Source of the DNA: Ooceraea biroi
Lineage: Eukaryota; Arthropoda; Insecta; Hymenoptera; Formicidae
Length of the DNA stretch: 64,000 nucleotides
Reading direction: 5' to 3'
Assembly (NCBI RefSeq): GCF_003672135.1
Contig: NC_039517.1
Coordinates: 3,286,001-3,350,000, forward strand
In this document: in pieces, positions 13,001-26,269 of the stretch
How the letters are laid out: every line of letters begins with the position of its first letter
How positions within the stretch are numbered: the stretch's first letter is position 1
Translations under genes and position numbers: made by a program
The notes under the pieces: generated by a model
What the model was told of the DNA's origin: nothing
The model's input: the letters and a program-made list of their open reading frames with translations, nothing else
Database searches by the model: none

Positions 13001-16000
13001 CCATCCGTTGCAGAGCGCCGAATTTCTCGTGATAGAGCTTCGTCAGGAAAGCCACCAACGTAGCGTTGACCTTATCAGCGTGACTGGTCACGCCGTCTTT
13101 GCGAAGTTGCAGTGCCTGCAGCTCCTTTGGCAAGCTGGACTTGGATACTGTTGGATATTCTGATGCCATATCCGTCAATCTCTCGTCAATCTCCGAAAGC
13201 GCGTAATCGCACTTTTCTAGTTCAGCCTTCAGCTCTTGACACTTATTGATTCTGTGCAGAATCTTAGTATTTTCGCCAGTTAGATCGTCGCATTTAATTA
13301 TTTCCTCGCGGATCTTCGATATCATGTCGCTGCATTTTTTTAATTCTTGCCTGATACTCTTTTCCTTCTCATTGAAGGTCGACGTGAGCGATGCGAGCTT
13401 ATCCGCGGCCTCTTTAACGAGCTTGAACTGATCATCCAGTAAATGATTGAGAGACTTTAAAGTTGGCATATCCGTGTCGTCGTTCAACTTTGTGAGCTGC
13501 TCGGTTTTTGTGGCGATACCTTGACGAAGTTGCTGATGCGTCGGTAATTCCTCGCGGTATCTGGTCAACCGTGCCTGTCCGTTTTCGGCATCGAACAAAC
13601 GCTCGCAAGCCACAGTGAGCGCCTCGTTCGTGTCGCTCAACCATCTCGTGAGTTCGTACTTCGATTCTTCAATCTGTTTCCAGATAATGACCTGCGTTTC
13701 ATAAATTTGAGTCCGATCAATTATCTCGCCGTAAATCTCGTGATATTTCTTCCGCGTGTCGGAAAGATCCGATTCGATCAGGCTAATCTTGAAGTTTGGC
13801 ATTAGCGATGCTTCTTTCACCAATTGCTGTGCCTTAGTATCCATCTTGTCCAAAAACTGTTTGCCCTTCTTCAAAATCTCCGAAGCTCTCTTGTGCTTCT
13901 CCAGGGTTACGTTCGCCTGGGTGATGTCGGTTGACACGTCTTTTGTTGACTGGCAAAGATTCTTCGCTTCATCGATGAACTTGTTCAATTTCTCCTTAGC
14001 CTCCTGGTACTGCTTCCAATCGGCGTCCATCTCGGCGTATTTCTTTCTCTGTTCTCGCAGAAGCTCATTGACTTTCTCCCAGTTACCATCCACCGAAGAA
14101 ACCACCACCTGGATATTAGTTATCGCTCGCTGATCCTCCTTCATCAAGTTGTCACCTTCTCGATGGAGGATTTCCTTCTCCGGTTCTCGTCTCTGATGAT
14201 CTTCAATCAGATCGTCGATCTTTTCAATCGCCGGTGCAAGCTTCTCGCACGTGTCGACGGTGTAAGTAATGTCCTGCAGGCTCGTTTGAGTACTGACGAT
14301 CTCTTCGGTGATCTTCTGCTGCAGTTTTCTGAAATTGTCCCACTTAGCACCGAGATTCTCCAATTTGTCGCGTTTCGCGGACAGCTCCATCTTCAATACC
14401 GACGCCTTGGACTCGAGATCGTTCAGCAATGTAGTCGCGGTAACCACTTTCTCTTGCTTGTCACGTACGTGTATTCCGAGAGTGCTATCCATCAATGGAA
14501 CGTGCTCTTTCCAGGTATTAATTTTCGTATACACAGCTTGAAGTTCCGAGGAAAGCCTGTCGAGATCGGCGATGGTTGGTTTCCTGGCTTCGGCCTCGTA
14601 TTTGCAGTGATTCAATTGCGCATTGGCGTCATTGTGCCAACTCAACAGCTCGATCCACTTTTCTAAACCTTTCTTCTTCTCTCGCAAATCGTCCTCGAGC
14701 GCCTTGTATTTCTTCGCTAAGGACGTATAAATCCCGTTTAACGCTTTGGCTTCCAACACGGAGCCGCGTGACGACAGCCGCTTTACCTCATCGTAGATCG
14801 CAGTGAACATCGGTTGCTTCTCGGAGTGTTCTTGAAGATGAGCGTGCACCGCTTGCAGATTCGTGTCGACGCTATCCACGTTCACGTCCCCGATTTCGTT
14901 GATGTCGGACTTCAGTCTTGTCATCCAGTTCTCGAAGTCGGTAATCTTCATTTGGAACTCCTGGCGCGCTAGCAACGAATCGGAGACGAGATTAATGTGA
15001 TGTCGCACTGTGTCCGCAAGCTTGCTGACTCTGCTCTTCATCTCGGCGACGCGAGCCTTCAACGCGGAAGCACCGTCTAACGATAAACCGTGACTGATGT
15101 GATCGGAAACTTGGGTCAGCGATATTAATTGAGCCTGATGATCGGATATGCTCTTGTTGAATTCCTTCAAATGCGCCAGTTCTTTTTCCAGCTTCGCTGC
15201 CTCGGGCGTCTGTACATTGGGTTCCTTAAGAGCTTCTCTCTCGCTGTTCTCCAGCCACTCGTTGAGTTCCTTGGCCTCCGACTCGAAGGCATTCCATGAG
15301 GAGACTAATTTATCCAGCTTGGTCGTCGTCTGCGCTGCCACGTCGTGGACTGCGTTCCAACGCGTGTGCACGGCATCGACCTCGTCAGGTGCCACTGTCC
15401 TTCCGGTTATCTGGTGGCTGATTGTCGACAGACTCTGAACTTTTGGGAGATGCTGCTGACACTCAATCTCGAAAAGCTTAGCCGACTCTAACATTTGCGT
15501 GGCTTGAGGTAGAGTGCTGGGTTTGCTACCCATCGTAGCTACCTGAGATTCCGCTTGCTCGATCCATGGCTTTATCTTTTGAATACCCTTCTCGTATTCT
15601 TTCCACGTGGCAAGATTTCGCGTAGCTAACTCACGTTGTGTCACGATGCTCTTATTCAATGATTCAACTGCCTTGTGAAGATTCTCGATGTCGCTGCGAA
15701 GTTGTTTCGCTGGTGCATCATCGTTGTCTTCTATATGCAAACAGCAAACGATAAAACGAATAAATGACTAGAAAATTATATCTAAAATAATAGAAATTAA
15801 AAAGTAAAATTTATAAGTTTATAAATTCTTGATAAGTAAACCAAAACTTTGATACATACCTTTCACGAGTTTCCGAGACTCATCCTCCAGAACGTTTAAA
15901 GTCGACACTTTCTCCTTTATTTCTTTCTGCAAGTTCTCCGTTTTACGAACTCTCTCCTCAGGTGAGGCAGTGGAATCCTCGATATCGGCAATTGATTGTG

Positions 16001-19000
16001 GCGCGGCTTGCTGAATCCAGGACCGTAGTTCCGTGAATTTCGATTGAAATTTGTTCCATCGGGTACTGTGTTCTTGAAGATAAACCACTTTATCGCGCAC
16101 CACCTTCAGCGTGTGCTCCAGCTTCTTCTCGGTTTCTGTCACTTCCTTTTCCAAAATCTCTTTCGTGCTCGGCGGCGCGAGCGTCTGTGAGAGATTGCTA
16201 TGCGTCTCTCGTAGCTTCCTCATCATTTCCTCGGCTGATTTTCTCAAATTCGCATTGAACTCTTGCTTCTTCTGCAAGTCGGAAGTCACTTGAGCGGCGT
16301 CGTAGTAACACGTGGACTCAATTTGTCGCAGTTCTCGTTCGGCTTGCTCAATTAATCTTAAAATCTCGTTCTTCTGGTCTTGGTAGATGTTCCAGAGCTT
16401 CTGCGAATCCTTTAGAGACTTCAGTGTTTCCATACTTTGACCGTATGTATCGTTCCAATTGGTTTCCAACTGCTGCACTTCTGATGAGACAAAAGGTGGC
16501 GCATGTTGGTCCTTTAGAAGATCTTTGCCACGTTGCAACATACTGACGATAGTCGCTCGCTGTTGCTCCAGTTGATTAAGACGAGATTCCTGATGAGCAA
16601 CCGCGCTTTGTAGCTTTTCAGGAATTTCAGGCGTGACTTCGACTTTGGATTGTTCACGAACTTTGCGCAACAAAGTGCATACTTCGCGCACCTCCTTTCG
16701 ATAAGTGTAACTCTTCGAGTAAATATCCGTCTTCGTCATTGTGATTTCAATCGTCGGTATTAAATTTTTATAACGCGTTATCAGTTGTTCCAAATTTTGT
16801 TGCGCCGTAAGTGCTTCGCGGTCTGAACGATTCAACGTTAGATTGTCGAGGGATTGTACCAGCCACTTCATCTCTTCACGCTTACTGTCAGCTTCGCGGC
16901 AGATTTTCTGTGAACAATCAAGATTATTCTGTAATCCTTGCACGTCTAGCTGAAGTATGTACATGTTAGTTATGATGATGCGGGCGAAACAGACTATATA
17001 CAGGGTGTTTCCTAAGTAAGTAGACAAACTTAAGGAGGATATTCCTTGGCTTATTTTAAGAAGAAAAGGTCATATAAACATATGTCCTAAACTGCTTTGT
17101 TTTCCAAAAAAAAGTACATCACTGTTTTCGTTCACTTTTCGTTTATTATAGAACAGTTTGTGTTATTGCAAATGAAACAAATGAAAAACAATAGTAACCA
17201 AAAAGAAAAATTATAACGAAAAAGAAAACAGTAACTAAAAAGAAAAATAATAACATCACAGTAACTGCTGAAAATGTCCACCTGCAGCCATGATACACGC
17301 CTCAACTCTCCTTTCCATTGATTGACGTACACGCTCGAAAATACCTGGAGTGTTACGTATTCTTTCACATCCATCTATTATGCGATTTCTGAGATCTTCT
17401 TCATTTTGAATAGGTGTAGCGTAAACTAAAGATTTTTTAAGCTGTCCCCATAGAAAAAAATCTACTGGATTTAAGTCTGGGGATCTTGCAGGCCATAAAT
17501 GGTTTGGTCTTTGAGTACCTCGACCGATCCATCGATTGGCAAACTTCCTGTTCAAAAATTGACGAACTGCTAAGCTAAAGTGGGGTGGAGCGCCATCATG
17601 CATAAACCACATTCTATTTCTGAGCATGAGTGGAATATCTTCCAAAGGTAGCTCATCTTCAAGAAAATATAGATACGAAGCACCGTTAAGTCTCAAGGGA
17701 AGAAAGACAGGACCAATCAAAAAATCACCAATAATTCCCACCCATACATTAAATGCAAATTGAACCTGAAAGTGAGATTCTAATATTGCATGTGGGTTTT
17801 CATCACACCAAAGATGGTTATTATGGAAATTTACGATAGCGTTTCTCGAGAAATTAGCCACCATCCCCACTCCATCCCCACCGCTGTTGACTCGTACTGC
17901 GAAAGCACGCTATCCGAAAAGTGAACGAAAACAGTGATGTACTTTCTTTGGAAAACAAAGCAGTTTAGGACATATGTTTATATGACCTTTTCTTCTTAAA
18001 ATAAGCCAAGGAATATCCTCCTTAAGTTTGTCTACTTACTTAGGAAACACCCTGTATAATAATATTATACAGGGTGAGACACCTAAAACAGGCCACCTGA
18101 ATATCTCGACTGTTATTGGTGATAGAAAAAAATGTGTCAGACCAAACTTGCATGGTTTCGAGGGACACATAATTTGTTCTAAATAGTTTTTTATTAGGTG
18201 GACGCGTAGAGGTCATATGAAGGTCAACTTCGTTTTTTTAAATGGTATGATATGTTTTTTTACGTATTATCTAGTAAAGCGTTTGAAGATGCGCACATTG
18301 GTCTACGGGTCAAAATCATTCAAGGTCACTGAAGGCCAACTGCAAGGGAAACTAATTTACTTTATATTGCCTAGAGTTCTCTGCTATTAAAAATACTGTA
18401 AACTCAGAAATGAAAAAGTTCTCGAGTTTAAAATTTTTTCTAGCCGTTAGAAATTTTTTCTTTTTCCGCGAAGTTCTGAGTTGTTGTTATCATTATTTTT
18501 TATATTACCTAGAGTTCTCTGCTATTGAAAATACCGTAAATTCAGAAATAAAAAAGTTCTCGAGTTTAAAATTTTTTCTTCTCAGAGGAGTTCTGCGTTG
18601 ATGATATCATTATTTTTTATATTGCCTATAGTTCTCTGCTATTGAAAATACCGTAAATTCAGAAATGAAAAAGTTCTCGAGTTAAAAATTTTTTTCTTCT
18701 CAGAGGAGTTCTGAGTTGATGATATCCTTATTTTTTATATTGCCTAGAGTTCTCTGCTATTGAAAATACCGTAAACTCAGAAATGAAAAAGTTCTAGCAC
18801 TTAGAAATTTTAGCCTTCAGTGACCTTGAATGATTTTGACCCGTAGATCAATGTGCGCATCTTCAAACGCTCTACTAGATGGTACGTAAAAAAACATATC
18901 ATACCATTTAAAAAAACAAAATTGACCTTCATATGACCTCTACGCGTCCACCTAATAAAAAACTATTTAGAACAAATTATGTGTCCCTCGAAACCATGCA

Positions 19001-22000
19001 AGTTTGGTCTGACACATTTTTTTCTATCACCAATAACAGCCGAGATATTCAGGTGGCCTGTTTTAGGTGCCTCACCCTGTATATAAGAGAAATGTGGGTG
19101 CCGATATATTTACCGTTAAGGTCTGGAGCTATCCGGCGGAAATGCAAAAAGGAAAGTGAAGCAAAGTATTTAAATATGACTAATATTTAAATATAATTAA
19201 TGACGTGACAGGGAAATTCTGCGTGAAATCGATTAACATTTACCTGAAATATGGTCTTTTCCTTCTCGAACTCTTCCAAGGTATTGACCTCGCGTAAGAT
19301 AGTTCTCAGAGTACTGTCAACATGATCCATCCAATGCACCATCTCATCAAATCTGGAATCAAATGCACAATGTGTTTGAAAAAAAGAAAATTGATCTGAA
19401 ACTTTGAAATAAAGATAAATATTAACTTTTGTCTGTAAGCTGCCCATTGTTGCGGAACTTCGCGCAATTGTGCTCTCAAGGTTTCCACTTTCTGAGCGGT
19501 CTCTTCCCACAAGCGTTCGGCATTTTGTGCGGCGTCAGCCAGACTGCTGTCCCTCGGCTTAAGCTTGTTGTAAGCATCGCTGATCTTCTTCAGGGTCTGC
19601 AAGCAGCGCTCAACTTCGAGAACAGTACCGCGATTTACGAAGAATTCCCTGTTACGCTGCTGAATACCATCGACATCGTCGTTGTTGATGAGCGCCTGCT
19701 GCTCAGAACTGATCTCCACCTCGATCTCTTTGAGGTATTGCAGGAAACTGGCCTCGTCCAGGCGAAACTCGAGTCTCATCAGGTGAAGCGGCGCAAAAGT
19801 GAGAACTTCCCTCCAACGATTCTGAAGAGCTTCTACCGTGTTGGTGATCGGGAGTTGCTGATCGGCTGGCAACGCGTTTCGGAGATCTTGTCCCGCCTTT
19901 ACAAGATCCTGTATCCATTTCTCGTTTACCTTGCCGAAGAAGTTCTTGTGGTACTCGACAGATTGGCGGTTGTCAATATGCTTGTCATTGATCATCGCCT
20001 CCGCGACTGTCAGCCACTCGGAGATTTGTCGCTCGCACTCCTTGAATTTCGTCCAGCGTCGTACTGACTCCTGCAGACGTTGTTCCCAGACTTGCGCCGC
20101 CTGAGAGACTCTGACAAATCGATCATTCAGTTCTCTCAGAGTAGCACCACCCTCGGCTGTCTCCACATCGGCACGACTGTCCACAGCCTTGACGATGCTG
20201 GCGAATACCTTGTTTTTGGACTCCAGCATGGACTTATAGTAGAGCGTTCTCGAGAAGAAGGCTTTGTGGCGATCCAACTGGGCCAGAGCAGCGTCCCTGC
20301 CGCCGGCGAGATTGATGCTGGCCAAGAAATTTTCCGCTTCGTCCAACCAGGCGGATATTTCCTTCTGTCCTGCTTCCAGAGACTCCTGTTGCACAAGTAG
20401 TTGATGGTACAGATGCAGCTGCATGGGTATCAAGGCACGCATCTTAACAAGCGTTTCCTTCTCCTTCTTCAGAGTGTTCATCATCTTATCGACTTCGTCG
20501 CGCGACAAATCTTGAATGAGAGTCTGAAACTTCTTGCTGATGTTCTTGAAGAGATCTTCGATGCCTTCGACCTCGTTATGAAGAATTTGCAGTTTCTCTC
20601 CGTAGGCCTTGATACGCTCCGTCGAGCTCAGCCCGGTGGTTGATAACGCAGCCTCGGCATTTCTCAGCCAATTTTGTAGGGTTTCTACTCCTGTTTTGTA
20701 GTCTTTTCTCATTCGGATAAGATCGCCCGCGTGCATATACTGCTTGGCCTCTTGGAAGAGTTGTTCCCACCTTGCCGTCAGATTCGCGTAACGCTCTTTC
20801 AAGCGAAACGCGACGGATTCATCAGACGTGGCGATCAGGAAGCTCACGGTGTCCGATAGTTGTTGGTGTTTGTCTTTCCATACGCTAATATCCTGGAAGA
20901 ACTCCATTCTTTCGTCTTCTGAGAGATTCAGAATGGGTTCGGCGCGAAGTAACCATGCCTCGAACTCGTCCGAAACGATGGTCCAACGACGCCAGTAAGC
21001 AACTACTTCCTCAAGCATACTCTGGGCGCAACGCAGATCCATCGACACGCTTTTCCACTTTTCTGCAGTTTCACGCATAAAGCGATCGATATTGATGCTC
21101 TCTTCTCGATCTAAGAAACATAAATGTATAAGAAGGTTTTGTAATTTGACAAGCTTGTTATTTTGAATTGATTTTGATACTTTGACTCACCGATATCACC
21201 ATCGCGCTTGTATTCCTCGGCAACTTGCTGCATGTCCAAATACGCCTTCTGAAATTCCTGGAATATCCTGTTTCGCGAAACAAAGTTGCGATACTGTTCT
21301 AGCATCTGATGCACCTTCTCCTCCGTACCGTATTTGACATTCCAGCCCTTCAGCTTGGTCTCGACGAGGTATAGGAAAGCGACCAAGCAGCATTTGTGCT
21401 CTAGGAACTTTAGTTTTATTCTCCTCTTAGCAGCGCGACTTGGCAAGCTGTTGAAGCGCGCGGACACGTTCTCCAATTGTTCGGACTGGACCTGCCGCGC
21501 CAATGGAGAATTTCTGGCCTGCTGAAACTTCTCCATCATCGCCGGCAGGTCGAGGAAGAATTTCTTATGATCTTCTAACTTGTTCGAAATTATATTCGCT
21601 GTTCCTTCTGTCATCTCCTCTGGTATATCATTGTCCGAGTATAGGAGAGCTTCGGCTCTCGCCAACCATCTGCCAACTTCTCCCAATTCACCTGGTAACA
21701 TCGAGTCCAACAACCAAAGCCAATGCAGCATCTAGAAGAAAATGATATTTCCTGTAAAAAATTTCTTATAACGGCACAAAGTTTCTCTTCGTTCATTTAT
21801 CCTTGCTGGAAGACTTACAAAGAGTTCCATTTTCTGCCACAACATTTGTATGTGTCTCCAAGAATCCCGTGTGATACTTATCATGCTGGGTGTATCGACC
21901 AAACTTTGCATTTTCTTGTATATAATTGATTTCTCATCAGTCTCCGCTCTAAATAGCATATATTCCTGAAAGAGAAATTATATCATATAATAAAATGATA

Positions 22001-25000
22001 AAAAATAAAAACCTGTCATAATATAATTAATTAGAAGAATTTCTACATCCATTTTTCCAGTAATCCAAATAATAATATTAAAAGCTTCATCAAATTTGTA
22101 AAATCTATTAAAGATTAGCGTCTGATTATAAAATTACTGGGTAGCTTGGCGGATACGCGTTGGCTCTGTCAAGTTGTTCAAGATGCCTGACTCTCGCGTT
22201 TAACCACTTAAGAAGAGCGTCATATTCCTCTTGTACAGCCGCGAAAGAATCGGGAGCCGTGTTTCCCGGTTCCGGATACTTGTGCAAAAACTGGGCGACG
22301 TATGTCATGATCGATTTCTCGTCAGGCTGCGGCACGTCTACGTCCTCAGGATCCAACAGCCGTGCGATGCCCAATTCAACCTCGGCCACCTGGAAGGCTG
22401 TCTCCAACCGAGCTTTGTTCGATGCTTCTCTCATAGCTGCTATGTTCACCAGGTTTGCTTTGATGGCGTCGATGATGGCTAAGAAGGCATTTCCGTCTCT
22501 CCAGCTTTCGCCGAAGTCTCGGACTTGAATGCCAACATCCCTGGGTAATATAACAAACGTTACGAACAATTCCGATTGGACCTACCGTGCAAAATGCGAC
22601 GCGACGAGACACTCACTTGGGCAGAGCATTGGTGACCCATTGCAGCAGAGTTTTCCGTGCCCCTTGTTTCCACTTTTCGCTGCTGATGCGTTTTCTTTCG
22701 CTCGCCGCCGAACCCTGAGTGCCGAGGCTTTCGAGGCTGCTCTGGCTGCCCCAAGTATGACCAAGATACTCGAGGGCTCTTGTGTTCTCCTCGATCTAAG
22801 AAAAATGATCAGTCAAGATCGAGCGCGATCCTGGGACGTTTTTATCGTATGTAGAGCTAGAATTTCGATATAACGTGCGTAATAACGGAATGCGCAACAT
22901 GCAAGTGCACTTTGCTCGTTCTCTTAGAGCGATCGAGATCATTCGCTGCACGGTTCACGATCTTTTTGCTACTGTCGCTACTCACCCGCTTGCGATCCTT
23001 CGATCGTAGCTTGTTCATTGGAATACATACGGTTAGCAGAGTGATATAATTGATTTTACTCCCGAGAATTAATTTTACGTGCGATCACGACTCGCAAAGC
23101 AAGACGATACCGATCTTCGCCGATTAGAATTGGCATTTGAACTTATTCCTATCACGATCAGAACATTAGCTTTTCCTTTATCAAATCTCGAGACGAGATA
23201 ACACGTGAGCCGCGTGAGCTCAGCGCCTTCGAATTTTGAGCAGACGTGAAACGCTGTATAAATTAATCCTCGTTGTGTTAGAAAAATGTGATGCTGCTGC
23301 CTATTTGTTAAAGTACTCTTTGTTACGTGATACGAGCGCTATATTTAAGCAGCTACCGCATTCTAGGGTACATAATGGTGCTCTTTTGCATAATTATCAT
23401 TTACGTACAAACTGAAATATCTGAAAACGTGACAGTAGTTACCTGGAAATACAGAATGATAGTCCATATTAGGCCCAACACTACAGGCGGTCGTCCATCG
23501 ACCAAATCGGATGAATTTATATTCACTAATTTGATCTGCGAAAGTTATAGAGCAGGAATTAACCATCAATTTCTCAGGGGAAAACCTGCTAGTAGTATAG
23601 AAGATACTCACTTTTTTGCTCTGTAAAAATTGTAGCGCGGTATTGGCGTTACTGAGGAAATGCGGTCTCTTTAAGTTACGACCTCGCTCCACCGGCTGAA
23701 AGATTACACGCAATTTAGGAAACGACTTGTTCGAACAGTACTCGTTTCAGCTTGACAGCGTAAATATCTCATTACCAGTTTCTCCCCCGAAAGAACTTCG
23801 AGTAGCGCAAGGAGGCGCGTGCCATCCTTCAGGTCCTCGATTAGATCATCGATACGGAGCGGCGAGACTCTCTGGTAAAAGAATCAATGGAGTAAGTCCG
23901 ATAATTCGTATACTAATGCAGCAATAAAAGTTCGATATAAATATGAGAGAGAAAGAGAGAGCCTGCTGATAGAAAAAATAATAATAATAATAAAAACAGT
24001 TCAGGGCTTTAAAATTCGAATTAATTACATTTCGATTTATATGTAATATTAAATTCGACTTTAAATTTATCTTGCTCATGATTTTCCAAAGTCTTTGAGA
24101 CAGTTCACGTGAGGATTTACATGTTTCTCGCTTCTCGGTTCAATGTTTGAGATGGGCCGTGCGTATTCACGTCGACCTGTTTTCTTTGTTTGAGGAAAAT
24201 ATAGATTCGCCCCTTATTATTCCTGTGCCTTCGCCGGTATTCGATGCAGCAAGACTTAACGACTTTACTGCTTTCGATGCATGCATGTCACGACGAGTGG
24301 AGGTTCCATGATCGAGCCAAGTTCTGAAGGATCCGGAAGTAAGGGGAGCATCGAAACTCGAGAGCCAGGCACGAGCTAGATCAGCGGCCGTTCAAGTTTC
24401 GGTGGCATGACACGATATCGTCCGCGTTTTATTACGCGTCACGTAAGGGTCGAGACTGTTACGTAACCACGTGAAAAAGAAAAATGCAGAGAAACCGGAG
24501 CCAGCCGTCGAGACTTCTCGTATCGCATTATCGTTATCGGGCACCTGCCGGCGTAACAAAGCGCGGTGTCACGACGCGATTTGTCGCGCACTCGTGCAAA
24601 ATTATTTCATCGGCCGTTGCCGAACATGATGAGATGTTTCTAGGCATACTCACTTTCGACAGATGCGAGTTGATCCAGTTTATGAAGGTCTTCTTCTGCA
24701 CACGTTCCTGCTCGTCTGAAAGAGAAGACGACAAAGTAGATCGCGATCTCTGCGCTGTGATAAAACGAAAAAGAAAAAGAAATAAAATTCTCGCATCGCG
24801 TTCTGTTTATTCTGACGAAATTAAGGAGCTATAATCCTTGAGATCGGGATACGTAAATTTTTCAAGAGGTGCATGAATAATTATTTAAATGCGTGGATGA
24901 TGTCTTGAGGCATAGAAGGCTGCTGGAAGCAGTTTTTCGTGGTCTCCTATGTGCAAATCGTCGAAATCGATACAAGGATTGCGCTGGCGTTGGCGAAACA

Positions 25001-26221
25001 CATTAGCGTCGTTTTATTTTTAAATCTGTCGTCACTTTTACCACCTGCCCCTCCAGCTATGGCCTGCGTATACGTTATATACCGCGAGGCATACGCGCGA
25101 TAATGAATGTGCAGCCGGCACATGTGAGCTGCACGAGCGGAAGGCAAACAAAAAGTATCACATAAATTATTTACGCCATATGCCGGCTTATTCTTTATCT
25201 TTAATACGATCTGGCTCCAGAAAAGAAATCAATTATGCAAATCGACGGACGGGGAAAACCCATCGACGAATTGCGCTCCTGCTGTAGCACGGAAGCGCTT
25301 TTAAATTCAACTGCTGTACAAAGTGAGAAAAATTAACGCTTGGCGTTTTGCACGTACGTTTTGACTTGTCATCTATTCTCGGTGACACGTATTTATTTTA
25401 TTTATTGTCGCCTGAAGAAGTAGCCTTCATCTTAATTATAATCGGTGTCATTTGAGAGGTTCCGTGAACCCTGTTTTTGATATACCCAATTTGTACCGGG
25501 AGATTCGTCCTGAGTGGCGTTTTACGAAACGGTGTTGCGATGATTCTTGGAAGCAAAAATCCACGATCCCGAAATAAAACGGCGTTTGATGTCACCAAGA
25601 GGCATCTGCACCGTTGCGCTGGGACAGTGCTCCTTTTCATCGAATCTCATCCATGATCTCATCTCGACACGGTTGTTACTTTGTCGCGAATTTCTCTTTC
25701 ACACGGATTTTTAATTAAACAAATTGAAGAATTAAAATATTAGAAAAGCTCTCGCTCAACTGCGGTACTGCGTTCCACGATTCATGCTCGTCTTGATAAG
25801 ATTAATGAGGACATATATTCTCAAACTCGTACGCACATGCAAAGATAAGGAACGAGGTGATTGAAGGCGACCCACATACATGTGCACACATACGAGGACA
25901 CAAGGAAGCTAGAAATAGCGTTATAAAAATAATTTCAGTGGATTATCATGATAGATCGACAGTGTTTACATATCTCGTGAAGATGACCAAAAGATCGTTA
26001 ACTATTCTGCATTCTCGCACACTGCAAATATTTATTATAAAAATGAGCGATGACGCATTTTATGGAGAGAATTTATAGAACATAGCGATACGCGATAGCG
26101 ACATCGCTAGATGTGAAACACTGACCTATTGAACCTCCGCGATACGCCTGGGAAATTTGTAAGAAATTACTCTCGTTCTTTTATCTTCGCTTTATTCGCG
26201 AGAGAGCGAGAGATTGAGAGT

Positions 26222-26269
<48 letters not shown>

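Noticed and set aside
10176..15740. Large single exon as an independent gene
   Set aside because: Splice signals and phases at both ends join it to neighbouring rod exons, so it is part of Msp300.
23327..23713. Open frames around 23.4-23.7 kb in other frames
   Set aside because: They overlap CH1 exons in the wrong frame or strand.
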